DNA of 64,000 bases from Trichostrongylus colubriformis. Taxonomy: Eukaryota > Nematoda > Chromadorea > Rhabditida > Trichostrongylidae. The notes beneath the pieces are model-generated. The model was not told where the DNA came from. It did no database searches and worked only from the letters and a program-made list of their open reading frames with translations. Positions within the stretch are counted from its first letter, which is position 1. Every line of letters starts with the position of its first letter. The position numbers and the translations under genes were made by a program. Positions 34,520 to 47,799 of the stretch are shown here, piece by piece. The DNA is taken from NCBI GenBank assembly GCA_963978905.1, contig OZ022258.1, positions 32,363,282-32,427,281 of the forward strand, given 5' to 3'.

Positions 34520-36814
34520 TATAACGAACAATGTCAGACGTTGATTGAAGAAAAAGAGTCGGCAGGCTGGTACTGGTATATTGTTTAGACCAGAATGTGT
34601 ATATAACAATGTGAGACTTGCGAAATTTTATTCCGAAAAACTCGTAACGGCTTTCACAAAAGTCGGCTGCAAAAAATGGTTGCAAAAAGATTTTGAGCCT
34701 TGTAGACAAGCTTTCGCTGCCTCGCGCCTATCTCAAGTCTGAAATGGTATAAATTGAATGCTATCGAGAGACTCTATTTCGAAGCCGCTCCGGCGTATCG
34801 GTTTCAGAGGGCTCAAAAAGCTTATGGCTAGGAGAAGAGAGTTAAGATATAGCATAGGGCACAAAAGAGGTGGTTTTTCGTTATGCCCAAAAACATGGAT
34901 GAGGCACTTACGCATCTGGCTTTACAAGATAAAAATGCCTATGTAGAAACATCTATTCAGTCGTTCAAACAAATTTCAGAACTACTGAAATGTACGATTA
35001 AAACGGCCTTAGGTAGTAAACTGCTTACAAAACAATGAGACGGTTCATATCGTCTTTCCCAAGTCCTATTATTCTCTTGTCAGAACCCACAGATTTGGGA
35101 ACATGGCGGTGGGTGGCCTTACCGATAGGAATACCAAAACTCGTCCCATGATTTCAGGCTGCGGGGCACCATCTGAAAGAATGAGCTGGCTCCTTGTGAA
35201 GGTTGTTTCTCCGCACTAAAAACATGTTGCGTCATACATTGCAAATACTGAGGGCTTCATAGCCTCGCTTAACCAGTAAGTAATACCATTCAATGCAATC
35301 TGTGCAAGCTTTGAAGCGGTGTCTTTGCACACAAACATCAATACAGGGATGGAAATGATGCCCTTATTGCTCTTTGTCGACAGTATAATAGTGATATTTA
35401 CACTTTCGGACTAAAGGAAGGGGACATTCGGGAATTACTTGTGGCAACTCTGGACTGTTACATATTCCAGATCGATGGTGAATTATATAGACAACACCGC
35501 GGGCTAGCCATGAATTGCGTTTAGCACCTCTGCTAGCAATTGTATATCTAAGTCATATGACTATCTAAGTCGCACCGACGCCATCGCCACGGTGCCGGTG
35601 TCAATCTGGCGCCGATACCGGCGGCGACTGCGTCGGTGCGCAAAATATGAACGCGGCCTAACTTATATATGCCACCCGAAGACGCCACACATGTAAAACC
35701 CATACAACTTCACTTCTTTCTACCATTCTTATCTTCCCAGATCGGCTAGGCAAATCATCGCGCGTTTGAATCTATTTTCAGTAGTTTTTTTGTTCGGAGA
35801 ACTTTCTTGCAGTATGTCCTGTCCAGTGTGAAACCTTCTATAAACTTTGCTTAGGCTTAGTTGGGATTACGCTATATCAACCCTTACACACAAGAAGTTA
35901 GAAAGAAAAAAGTGACTGCCCGACTGATACATTTAAAATATGGCGCGTTATCGATACATGGTGAGTATCACGTGTTGAAGGAGGAGGAAACGTTGTGCAG
36001 TGTATTTAGGCTAATGATCGCGTCCTGTTTTTATCTCCACGAACAAATCTGATGCTTATTTCGCAGAGCCAGGCAGAATGGCAGTTTGTTCATTATCACG
36101 GATTTTTTGGTTCATGCGAATGGAAGCATTATCTGCTATCTGCCGCTCCAAAAGCTATTCTGGTGTTGATATAGCTGTGCAATGTACTATATATTGATGG
36201 AAGACTGATTCTTTTATCGGGTCGCGATTATATATGCTCCGCAATGCCCAGGGTCCACGGTTTTTATGGAGACCTATTTGTGTGCGGCGCTTAACAATCC
36301 GACACACTTCGAACAGCATTATTAGCTCCCTCACGTCGCGAAATATGAGCACCTAGCGACCGTGGAACGAGTTGTCTGCCCGAAAACTGTAGTATCCCAA
36401 ATTACATAATTAGTGTGTACTTTTGAGCACATCCGAACGAAATCTATCTAGTAATCCTTGAGCCGTTTTTTAAAGCACTGACGCACTGGATATGATTTTT
36501 TTAGGTGTTTACACAATGGGATCGTCAACAATGCCATTGCTTTTACTTGAATCAAAGAAACGACTCTGTGAATAGAATGAGAGAGCCATGGAAAACAGCA
36601 CTTTTGGGGTGACTTCAAAAATAAGTACAAAATAAGTAGCTGCTGTGACCTAGCGCTGTTTTCGTAGTATCCCATGTTTTAGTCTTGCAATAGTATCTCT
36701 ATCGTTATTGAATCGTTATCTCTCCGTATATTTCCTAGTGGTAGGGGGATTCGGGAAGGTATAAAAGAGGTGCCGGAGTGTAGACGGGCGTATTGGATTT
36801 TCCAAGGAAAACTT
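34520..36814. other. Unassigned sequence with one strong hairpin
   Basis: At 35571-35640 an 11-base perfect stem (CGCACCGACGC / GCGTCGGTGCG) encloses GC-rich internal dyads. The following phrase ATGAACGCGGCCTA also ends a similar GC-rich block at about 33830-33867, so both may be copies of one small element. No gene was recognised. Confidence 0.45.
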
Positions 36815-37260
36815 GGGTGATGATTAGGGTGGGAAACGTTAGCAGTGAAGAAATGCCAGCAGCTAAGGAGAGGGCATGTGGCACAATATGAGGTAAAAGG
36901 CCCCTATAAACTCCTAGCAATTCCTTACGTAGTCCGAAAGCTCCCGTGTGCATTGGTTTAGCCCGTATGTGTACTTACGAGCTTGTCATTTGATTGCGTA
37001 TCACTGCCGCGCACATATGACATGATCGCGTGGACCCACAAATATTCGGCACTGCAATACGCCATTGAATACTGCTGGAGCCATGGTCAGAGAGTGATTG
37101 AGGCCCCATTTTATTTTGACCATTTCATTAAGATTCCAGGAGATAAACTGACTCAATTTTCAGGACCCATTTTCGCAAATTTGACCTTTTTATAACGCTT
37201 TCTTCACGATTCGTTATTCAGCACATTTACGTATTTTCGGGAAACGACGAATTAATGTCT
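36815..37260 (+). repeat. Dispersed repeat, copy 1 of a direct pair
   Basis: This stretch of about 445 bases is repeated in the same orientation at 41612-42060. Shared phrases include GATTAGGGTGGGAAACGTTA, CAGTGAAGAAATGCCAGC, ACGAGCTTGTCATTTGATTG and CATTTTCGGGAA-like ends. Identity by eye is roughly 85 percent with small indels. No coding domain was recognised. Confidence 0.85.
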
Positions 37261-37445
37261 CTCGATCGTTTCGAGAGGTATGTCTATGGCATTGCTTCAA
37301 CTGACGACCATTATCCGTCGTTTCCACAAATGAAATGGAGAGCTGAAAGGAATATTCTCACTGTATAAAGATGGTTTTATAAAGCGATTTTCTAGTAACC
37401 GCGGACTGCCTTCACAGCCCGCGATGCGAAAGTCACTACTAGGAT

Positions 37446-39195
37446 GCCATGCTTCTATCTTTTTGATTCCTTTGACTACCTAATATTCATGAGGTTTCGA
37501 AACGAAGTAAGCTGGAGGCAAAAATTGGCACTCTCGACAACTCATCTTCGTCGTCTACCGTCGAGATCAAAAAATTTATTCGCGTATTTTTTAGATAGAG
37601 CTTTTTCAGCTCTACAGAATGGTACTACTCTTTGTTTGAAATGCTCAAGTTTTCGCTGTTTTTAAGACTCACAAATGCAGTACTCGCAAAAGTGTGCACT
37701 TTCGTTATCCCCTTTTCCTCGTTTACCATCGAGATTTGAGAGGATGTGCATATATGCATCCGATAGAGCTCTTTGTGCTCTACAAGAAGATACCACCCGT
37801 CTTTAAAATCCTTTCATATTTTGGCATGCAGGAGTAAGTTTCCACCTTTTTTCAATTCAAAATTGCGTAATGAAAATGATATCTTTGACAGAGCGTTTTA
37901 TATCATTCGATAGAGCTCTTTTTGCTCTGCAAGATAGTTTTTACAGCTTTTGTTCGAATTGATTTTCGCCATTTTTTTTGATCATTGAAAGTCGACGAAC
38001 TCGAGCATTTTCATCATATGGTATGGAAAATGCTCGATCGTCAACTTTTAAATGATTTAAATTAAGAAAATTAATTCGTAGAAAAACCGTAAACATTGCC
38101 TTGTAGCGCAAAAAGAGCTCTATCGAATGATATGAAACACTCTGTCATTTTCGTTACGTAACTTGGGATTGAAAAACAGATGGAAATTCATCCCAATATG
38201 CTAAAATATGGAAAGATTCAAAAGGAGAGTGGTATTGTAGACCACAAAGAGCTCTATCGAATGCATATACAGTAGCGCTCAAAAGTCTTCGGCGAAATGG
38301 TCTTTCACTTGGGTTTTTTCACTTGTAACTTTTTTGCAACTGCACCGATTTAAGAAAAATTTCAGTATGTTGTACTTGGAGACACTGCATACTTAATATA
38401 CTATTTTGGCGCGCAACGGTGTAGGTTACGTGGTTATATGAAATTTTTTAATTTTGGCATGCCATCACTATGCCGTCCAGCTGTGCCGCTGTCATCAAAA
38501 GTCGTGGTCTTTCTACAAAATATTAATGTTCTCTGAGGCTTGCTCTTTTTGTTTTTGTATAGAAAGCCGTTCTTCTTGAACAGGCCTCTTACTTTTTTGG
38601 GTGGTCTTGTAGTAAATTCTTGTAAAAAATCATGAAAAGTGGCAAGCGGCGCTCAAGTAGACGGAAATGTTGACAATAGGTTCAGGCACCACATATTAAA
38701 ATTTTGTCAAATTTGGTCAAGTAGAAAAAAAGTTATGACAAAAAAGTTTCGGCCGTAGACTTTTGAGCGCTACTGTATGTATATCCTCTCCAATCTCGAT
38801 GTAGGCGAGGAAAAAAGATAACGAAAGTGCACACTTTTGCGAGTACTGCATTTGTGAGTCTTAAAAACAGCAAAAACCTAAGCGATTCGAATAAAAAGTA
38901 GTACCATTCTGTAGAGCTGAAACAGCTCTATCAAAAACATATACACAAATATTTTTTGATCTCAATGGCAGACGAGGAAGATGAAGTGTCGAGAGTGCCA
39001 ATTTTTGCCTTCAGCTAACTTCATTTCCAGTCCTCATAAATATTAGGAAATCGGAGTAATCGGAAAACAGATAGTAGATTTTCGTAGAGCAGAAAAGGCT
39101 ATATCGAAATCATATATAAGCTTTGTCGAAAGATTAAGGGAACAGTGTGGAAAACAGAGAGTAAAAAAACCGCGGGAACTTATTCCTCAACCCAA
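37446..39195. repeat. Kilobase-scale palindromic element, copy 2, with a nested MITE
   Basis: It is the same family as 24416-25670. The centre is near 38018 (GTCGACGAACTCGAGCATTTT facing AAAATGCTCGATCG-TCAAC). The right arm extends to ACCGCGGGAACTTATTCCTC at about 39165-39190, the complement of the left end of copy 1, while the left arm of this copy is shorter. The right arm is split by the insertion at 38270-38775. The recurring GATAGAGCT...AGCTCTAC motifs are present in both arms. Confidence 0.85.
38270..38775. mobile_element. TA-flanked MITE of the Tc1/mariner type
   Basis: The ends are CAGTAGCGCTCAAAAGTCT and its exact complement AGACTTTTGAGCGCTACTG, with TA on each side (38268-38269 and 38776-38777), the target duplication of Tc1/mariner transposition. 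The 506-base interior has no transposase. Removing it restores the arm of the surrounding palindrome (ATCGAATGCATA...TATATCCTC), so it inserted after that element. Confidence 0.9.
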
Positions 39196-41611
39196 TATAC
39201 ATATCCAAGCATCACTTTTTCTTTCAGTGAGAAGGCCACCTTAACCCCACACATCCTTTGCTTTATGCCTCTTGTGTAATAATTCGAATCTCCTAATGAT
39301 CTCATGCTAGAGAATGGAGCGATATTTTCAGTTGTCTGGATGAGGTGAAATTTGAACCATTCCTCCACGATTTGATTCCCTTCTGCCAGGTTCCATAAGA
39401 CGCTGGTTTGCGATGTGCATCCAGTAGACTTCCATGCATAACGAAGATGCAAGAACCGGCGGCCGAAATTTGTCAGATTGCGAGCGATTTTTTTATGAAC
39501 CGCAAAAATTGGATCTCACCTCACCAAAGCCTCCTGCGCAGGCCCGTAGCATGTCTTTTTCGCATTCCTTATTCCTGCAGAATACTCACACATGTGGGCG
39601 GTGTAGCTTAATCTGTCGGGCATTATCCTCCTCTCTGGCAAATGATTACGGTTTTAAAAGATTCCCTAGCCTTTACGGCAAATTTTTTTATTTTATATGG
39701 TATCATCCCCGCGAAACGCATTCATTAAATGAGACTTTTTACGGAAATTCCATTAAACAAAGCCTTTTATAGGCATTTTATATGCGGTGCTGCTCGGTTC
39801 GATGCCGACATGCAGTTGTAGGTGGTGACTCTCCATGTTTCACATATGTAAGACCACATGGAAAAAGATGCCTTCTGTGTCTTCGTCCAAGGCTGTGGTC
39901 GGCTCTCTTGAATAATGTTCGCTAATGAATTCTCTGCTCAGTGAATGATGTTGTGTGAGAACCGAGCAACTGGTCCCTCTAAGCAACGGCAATCAGAGAC
40001 AGCAGCACGTACACCTCCATCATCCATCTACATCTGTTTGCTTATCCTCTCACGCTTCCGGGTGTCTCTTTTATTTCAAAATTCGATTTTCTACTCTTTT
40101 TGCAATATTCAATGTCATTAATTAAGAACCCTCTGATACCCGTTGCTTCTTTCCAAAACGCGATCATCTGGAGTATTCTAGATTTACTTTAGTGTAGTCC
40201 CCCGAGATACCACTGAGGACCCTGAGTCCTTTCTTCCTCTCTGCTATGCGTCCGCCAGAGAATACAAATCATTTATTAGAATGCAAGCAAATATACAGCG
40301 AAGAGTAAGTGCAGCGCAGCACAGGCTGCCGGCGGCCGAGCAGCGGACCAAGGGCCGGCGGACGGGCGTGTCGGGCAGACGGCGGCGGCGACTCCAGTCG
40401 CATGGTCCGGGGCGATCCAGATGGGGAACATCCCATGGTTGGTCTCCGCGGCATATATACCCGCGACGTTGCCAGCCTGTAATCAGAGAACGTTAGACCA
40501 GCGAAGATGTTTTCATTCGCGCATGCCTAGGATGCGAGCTTGCAGCCTATCCTCTATTGATCATCTCTTGATTACTCACAGGCTTACACTTTTCTCGAAA
40601 CCCCTTTTGGAGCTATTCTTCCAAGGACTTTCAAGATTACCCCCAACCAGTTCCATCTATCGTCTGCCTGCCCTTCTACGAGTAGGACATTGAAGATAGT
40701 CTATGTCAAGCAAGAAGCGGAACTGGGATCTTTCCTGGCTGTTCGTGTTGTTATTTTGTTTTGTCGGACCAATTCCATTTCCCAGCATGCCATTCACATA
40801 ACTCAGTTCGTGTTGAAATCCCATTCGGAGCCCATCGAGGCCCTCCGTCCGTCATTTCGCAGATCGCCCTATGCCTATCAATATAAGACTCCTTTTAATG
40901 ATAAAAACTAAGTTCAGCACTGGCTCTTCACTGAGAATAAATGCGTATGTAAAGGGTAAATACTGAACCGATGGACTTCTGTTTTGATGAAGATGCTCTC
41001 CTGAATACAGAATGCTTTGGGTTGGCCTTGCCTCAACAGAAAACAGTCCTTCTTCTCTGACGATGAGTACGTCGTTCTCTGATTGGCTACTCTCTTAAGT
41101 TGAACCTACCGTTATAGACCTTACCGTTCAGGATGTTTTCAGACTTATGGGGCACCGACTGGGATTCCAGTTGTATGATATGTTCAGAAATTTCCATTGA
41201 TGATCTTGCCGCAGCTTCAACAGGCAAATGCAGCAAAATCCAATTAGTCAATTGAGCTGTCGTGTTTCATTAAGGATGATCTCGAACTTATACAGGAGCA
41301 TTTATCGATAGTGTGGCAATGCTCAGACAGCTATGTGGCTTTTCTTTCGATTCATGACAACTCCTTTGACTTTCTATGTGTGTTTTTTTCAAGTATAGTC
41401 CTTTTCAAACCCCTGCACTACCAAGATTTGAGCACATCTATTATGTTGGCTCATAAGCTCCGAATCACCCTAACCACTTTTCTTTCTTCATTTATATTCA
41501 TCTTTCAATTTCATTTACTCACTGAACCCGATATTCTCCACTCGAACTGTCTACAACATATTAGCGACCCAGGGAGATGGTCGATTCCCCTTCTGAGGAG
41601 CACCACAGAAC
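39196..41611. other. Unassigned intergenic sequence
   Basis: No exon with family resemblance was found. The patch at 40310-40420 is GC-rich (CGGCGGCGG runs) and gives Arg/Pro-rich translations on both strands. Confidence 0.4.
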
Positions 41612-42060
41612 TTGAGTGATCATTAGGGTGGGAAACGTTAACAGTGAAGAAATGCCAGCTGCTAAGGAGAGAGAGTGTGTGGCACAATATGCGGTGAAAG
41701 GCCCCCTATAAACTCCCAGCAATTCCCTACGTGGTCCAAAAGCTCCCGTGTGCATTGTTTTGGCCCGTATATGTGCATACGAGCTTGTCATTTGATTGCG
41801 TATCACTGCCACTCACATATAACACGACCAGGTGGACCCACCAATATTCGGCAGTGCGATACGCTATCGAACACTTCTGGAGCGATGGTCAAAGAATGAT
41901 TAAAGCCCCATCTTCGGGATTTTGATCATTTCATTCAGATTCCAGGAGATTAACTGAGGCCCTATTTCCGCAAATTTGACCTTTTTATAAGAATTTCTTC
42001 GCGATTCGTTATTGAGCACATTTACTTTCATTTTCGGGAAGCGACAGCCAGCTTTAACTG
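41612..42060 (+). repeat. Dispersed repeat, copy 2 of a direct pair
   Basis: This is a direct repeat of 36815-37260, about 4.8 kb apart. The order of all shared phrases is the same; copy 2 lacks part of the sequence near GGAGATTAACTGA. It is probably one family of dispersed element; ends could not be defined. Confidence 0.85.
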
Positions 42061-44846
42061 ACGACCATTATCTTTCATTTCCACAAATGGAATGAAGAGC
42101 TGAAAGGACTTTTAGTCGAAGAAAGGTATGATTTTAAGATTACTATGGTTAGCTCGTCATTTCTTTTCCGGGAAATTAGGTAGTCAGAAAATAAGTAGGT
42201 AGTGATCCATAAGCACAAGACTGGTGTCATGGAATGGGTAAGGGAGGACTGCCCACCTGAAAGTCTTGATTTTTCCTATTTTTTTAAAGGGAATAAGGCA
42301 TGGCCATAAAAAAGGAATCGGACTAGTTTCTCTTTCGAATGTTCACCTGCGGGAGAAGGCTGCTTGCAATAACGGACAGGCTCGGACAGTCTTTTCCATC
42401 AACAATTCGGACAAACCTTTTTTTGATAGGCTTGGACATGGGCTGTTAAAATTCCCGACTCGTTTGAGCAGAGCCCCTGTCGCCTGTGAATTCGGTCACC
42501 CACACCACCCTTCTTTATCGCCGGTGATTATGGATAGCCCCGCAAAAGTATGACTACAAGTTCAGAGGAACGTTGAGGTAAAGTCGGAGACTGAGGTTGT
42601 GTGCTCAGTAAATAAAAGGAGACACTTTAATTTTTCAAGCCTTCCTGCGTCGGTGGTAGCATGTCTGAATGTTGTCATCATATAGCATGCGGGTGCCCTA
42701 ACTCGCGACTGCTGGGCAGCTCAGGATCCTTTTCAGAGCTTTGCGTAGGTAACCGCTTTGCGTAGGACGTTGACATGGCGTTGTCAATGGGTTCATACTT
42801 CCAAAACAAAAAATACTATCTATGAGTGAACGGTGCCACCGCTGCACCATCAGTTTTTAGCGACCATTAGGTGCGAATTCTTGTTTGATTAAGGAATACG
42901 AATACACTTCTGGGGCTTAACTGAACAGGGGAGGTGCTTACAAAGATTAAAAGGACTCACGCAAACGGCGGACAGGCTCCCCTAACCCAAAAGGGCCGCC
43001 CTGTACTGCGTACCCTGCCTCACATCGTAGATCCGCGCAGCTCCATCCAATAAGACAGCGAAATTCACAGCGAAATTGATCGAGTAGAAATAGATTTCCT
43101 TTCCGAGCAATTCTGTGGAAAGGATAATGCCGAATCTCTCAGTGGGCTTCTATGAAGCCTCGTCGCTTCTGACATTCAGAGACGCGATAAAGCCATTCAT
43201 ATCTACGCAAGCTACATCAGTTATGCGAAGATCCCTTCTGGAAATTCCCAATTGAACGGGAATGTTTATAATACACAATCGTGCTACACGATGTCAAAAC
43301 AAAGAGAAAACTAAATAGCCACGGATTAGGCAATGGATGGATGCTGTTATCTTGATGAGATGTTGTGTTTTCTCACTTGTCAGGTATGCTGCCCCTTCCC
43401 GCTGCATCAAAGGAACGCAGTTGGCTGGATTGCGTGCATTACCCGATTAGACCCATCGTGGTAGAATCTTCTTCCATTGTTCCCGTCTTACGCAATAGTT
43501 GAAGTGCAACCTTCCTGGAAAAATCAAATGTACGAAGGGACGCTTTCACCAGTACACCAAATTAATACCGCATTTCCATTGAGGATATGGCTGTGTGCTG
43601 GAAGATAGGGTGGGATAGATAAAGCGTACACTTTTGTGCCTGCATTGAATATCACTTCTTCATGCATAGCTTGAATACACCAGGGATACTAGCCTACGGT
43701 ACTTGTATAATAGTTCGGCTACTGCACACACTACGCCTTGCCAAGACGTCGAGAGTGAATAAATTCATCGATATTTTCTATCACAAAAAATATTTTTCCA
43801 TAGTTCTTCTCTTCTTCCCCCTTTCATGGCTTCATTTGTTTGTTTCTGTTGTTATTTTATTTGATATACGCCATCGAGGACAAAATCGACTCCGCCTTCT
43901 CCGTTGCCGCAGGCAGGAAACGTTCCAGCCTTAATTTACTGCGACGCGCTGTAGATACCACCATTGTATCGTTTCTTCGCTAAGCAGAAAGATCTCATAC
44001 TTATGCGCCTTGTGTGTTTAGTTATTGGGCAGTTTTGCTTTATCTTGCAGTGAAATTTGTTCGTTTATCTGACCCGATCTTGGAATTCACATGTAAAACA
44101 TAGCGTCTTATTCACTTTTCCTGGGTGACGCGGGGTTTTGTCACCATTCTGTGAACCTCGTACAAAGCAGTGATTAAAGACAGTGCGAGGAGGGCAATTC
44201 TGGTTCACGAAATGGGACTACGGTGGCTTGCAGTTGCCACAATGCACACACGACACCTTGCCAGAACGTCGAAAGTGAATTGATTAGTTCTTAATTTGAT
44301 TGTTTTACTTTTTTGTTGCTGTGTTGTTTCACTTATTTCACATCGTCACGGATGAATGAAATACACTCCACGAAACAACAAATGACATCTCTACTGCGGA
44401 CAACTCGGAAAGTCAGTGTGTGCAGTTCGAAGTGATGCGAATGTGATGCGTATACCACCTGCGTCGCGCTTTTGAATCCGGGTTTTCCCACCGATTACCG
44501 CTTTTAGCCTTGGATGTTCGTTGCAAAATGATCATTTCTTTGCATCTTTCTCTTTCTTCGGACACCTCCCGGTTCCTTTGAGTGGGTTTGATGCCAGGAG
44601 TTGCAGTTGCGGCGTCGCGTCGTTCGGTTCCCTGCTTTGATTCCTTGCTGCGCTCTTCACGAATGTGCTTTCATGATTCACAACTTCGCATCAGTCCCTT
44701 CCCTACAACGAAATCGGTGTACAAGTGTTTTACAGCAGGAAGGACTTCCGCGAGTTAATCGTACCAGTGATCATGGCGCTGTGATGTTTGTTATACCCAC
44801 TGATTCATTAAAGCGCATAGGAAGAATGCTGGGAAGTAGGAAAGTA
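42061..44846. other. Unassigned intergenic sequence
   Basis: No gene was recognised. A weak direct duplication (CACACACKACRCCTTGCC followed by ACGTCGARAGTGAAT) lies at about 43726 and 44243. Confidence 0.4.
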
Positions 44847-44885
44847 TTAGGTTGAACGGAAAGTTCTGGTCGGTTTTGGCGTCAA
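44847..44885 (-). repeat. Solitary mariner inverted terminal repeat
   Basis: TTAGGTTGAACGGAAAGTTC followed by TGGTCGG matches the usual end of mariner elements. Read on the minus strand it also encodes the typical C-terminal tail KTDQNFPFNL. No transposase follows on either strand and no partner end was found, so this is an element remnant. Confidence 0.5.
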
Positions 44886-47190
44886 CAAAGTGAGTTCAAA
44901 TCTGGAAACATGTCAACATGAATTAACTTACATATTGTGCTCCTCAAATGGACTAAAAGTTGCACTTTCCAAATATGTGCTTCACCTGAGATGCCTGAAG
45001 GCTTTCGAATTACTAGAGATTTTGAAGTACCGCGAAAATGGCACTTCTTGGATGACTTCACATCATGAGTACTTGTTTGATCGAATCTCAGCGAAGGCGA
45101 CCACAAATGTGTTTCTGCAAGGGGAGGCGGTGAAGTATTGGATGGACACTTTGTTCCTAGTTCCAGAAGAGGCAGAAATGAGAATTAGTTGCTCGAATTT
45201 TCAGTTGATAAAGTCGCTTCAAGTAAAACGACAGAGATGAGCGTCTTACTTGCAAGGGATGCCTAGAAGTATCGGCCACCCCACAATGTGATTGACCACC
45301 TCAAGTAGCCACGATTCAAAAAAAAAAAAAACTGAAAATAGGTGCCACTCGTTTCCTCGGAGCAGCCATGGCCGCAGAAGGCTGGCGTTGGAGCCAAGAA
45401 GAAGTAAACCCGTGTGATTGTTTGGTTTTTTGTTGTCCCATTCCATAAGTGTAAAGTTGTTGGTTTAATGCAAGTTTTGTTCCGGAATAATATTTTCAAA
45501 ATGTTACGTTTTTGCACGTGTTGTGTTGCTGGAAATATAGGATATACGAAAGACTGTATGGGCTGGCACAAAGTTTGTGGGTTTGTCAGTCATTGCGTAC
45601 TATGTGTGCAGAAAGAATGATAATTTGGAGTCAATTTTTTAATTTAAAGCAATATAAACCGTCAGGCCTTCATTGAAATGGAACACTTAAGTATGCATAG
45701 TGTTGTCAAAGGTGTAGCGAATTGAATGGTGCTTGTTCAGTGAGAAAAGATGCGGTCTGAGCTCAGTTATTATCTCTCAAAATTGAATTGCGAAAACGGT
45801 TAAAAATTTCCCATACAACATAATATTTGTTAACCTTTAGCTACCGAGCTTTTGTGCCTGCTTGAAAAGTTGTTGTTTCACAGATGTCAGGAGTCATTGT
45901 GTTTCTTTTTGTTGCCGCTACAACGACCACGTCTACGCTTATGTTCATGGGAAGACCTATCAAGAAAATTTTGAAATGACAGACAAACGGCGCTGTCCTG
46001 ACAAGGACGGATGGAGTGTCCGTGATGAGACCTTTTTTTAAGGAATACACAATTACCTCCATACATATAACGTTCGCGAACGATCAGTCAACGTGAATGA
46101 CAGATGAGCCGTGGAGCCTCTCCCCAGAGGCTCCCTTCTTTTACTTGCACTCCATTACGAGCTCTTGTTTGCTCATTTTGTGGCCTGCGGCTACTGGTTG
46201 CTCTTGGACGTCGTTCCTCCCGATCATAGGTCTCTATTTGTGCGTAAATAGATATCCTCCTTCCTTTCTGATATTCCTGAAGCTACCGCGTGTAATGATA
46301 ATAGCAACAATAACATAAATACTAATGATGTGAGGCCGTAAGGAAGGTTTTGGCCGGTTTCCGCAATTTCAACTTCGGGAGATCATAGCGAGGCTCAGAC
46401 TACATCTTTTCTCACAAAGTAGGCAGCGTTTGATCCGCTATACTCTTGGCAATATTATGCATATTTGTATAACATTTTGTGATAAAGGACAGAAGATTTA
46501 TATTGCACGAAATGAAAAAAGTCGACTCTAAACTACCACTCCTTTTAAACACACTGCTATTGAAGGAGCTGTTTAGATGTTTGGTAAAGTGGGGCTCAAT
46601 AAGCGCTAGATCTCGTAAATATGATGGGCGAGTAAGGGGTTCAGCCTGCAACTGCTTCAATTACTGGGAGAGGATTCGTGGAAAATGCGTTCGCGCATGG
46701 CTGTTCCAAGGGGTCGCGTGACACCCATTTTTGAGTATTTTTGAATCAAAACTACTCGAGATGGTCAACCACATTTGTGTGAGGGAGGCCAATACTTTTA
46801 GATATCCCGTGCAAGTATGGGAGCTCATCGCTTTCTGCCGTTTTAGTTAGAGCGATTTGATCAATTAAAAATTCAAGCAATCGTTCTCATTTGTGCACTT
46901 CTGAAATCGGTGATAAAGTATTCCATCCAATGCTTTACTCCCTCCTCTTACAACACTCACACTTGTGGTTGCCTTGGCTGCGACTCGACTGAACAAGAAC
47001 TCGTGAAGTGTTTATCTATTTAAGAAGCACTATATGTAAGCTGATTCATGTTGACGCGCTTTCATATTTGAAATTATCTTGTGTAAACGAAAAATCGGCC
47101 ATGACTTTTCTTACAACGTAATATGTTAATAATCCTTACAATAAAATGCTGGGAATGGATTCACTTCATCGTAGAAGAAAAGTTTAAGGC
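44886..47190. other. Unassigned sequence
   Basis: Open frames at 44890-45240 (+) and 46479-46721 (+) show no family resemblance. GGCCAATACTTTTAGATATC near 46788 weakly resembles the terminal-inverted-repeat end seen at 34491. Confidence 0.35.
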
Positions 47191-47196
47191 CTAATA

Positions 47197-47640
47197 ATGT
47201 TATTCAAAATACTTTCGGAAAGGTCTATGGTGGACCTCAAAGGCACTCTCACCCTTTGTCCGTCTTCAACTCGAGGCAGAAAGTTTAAACTTTGCCTTCC
47301 TAGTTCAAGGTCGGATGTTAGAGCCAAGTTTTTTGTCAGTCGGGCTGCTTCTGAATTTTGGAAATTTGCCAAGAGATTTGGCTTGCGGGAGTATATATCA
47401 GTTCAAAAAGGCAGTGTACAAGTATTTGGCGTAAATGCTGCTATGGATTACTTTTTTCGCATCTGACACTGGAACAAATTGAAACTATTTTTCTCTTTTT
47501 TTATGTTGCTTAGTTGCCTTAGTTTCCATTTTTGTTACTTTCAGCATGATGACGTTTTGTTCTCTGAGTTTGTTGCTCGTTGGTGCTACTTCAGTAGTTC
47601 ATGCTTCATGTACCTGTTGTGCATGCAATAAATATATATA
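47197..47640 (+). pseudogene. 3' end of a LINE (reverse transcriptase C-terminus plus 3' UTR)
   Basis: The frame ending at 47466 contains STRGRKFKLCLPSSRSDVRA followed by KFFVSRAASEFWKFAKRF. This is the 'TRG...R...FFxxRvxxxWN' tail found at the C-terminus of non-LTR retrotransposon ORF2 proteins. Nothing of the polymerase palm or endonuclease precedes it, as in a 5'-truncated insertion. A T-rich 3' UTR ends in AATAAATATATATA at about 47627-47640. Confidence 0.65.
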
Positions 47641-47799
47641 ATCAGCAAGGGAGGTTTCCAAAAATTCGCAGTGTTTTATGAGTGGACTCATAGGCACTTC
47701 GCTTGTAACCATTTCTTCTTCATCACAGTATTTCATCCATTTCATCTGTTCCCAAGCCACTCTGGAAATAAATAGCAATTTCTGAAATGAGCACCATCC

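Noticed and set aside
34250..34588. 112-residue open frame as a gene
   Set aside because: Most of it coincides with a dispersed transposon end also present at 63310-63540, where the frame is not kept.
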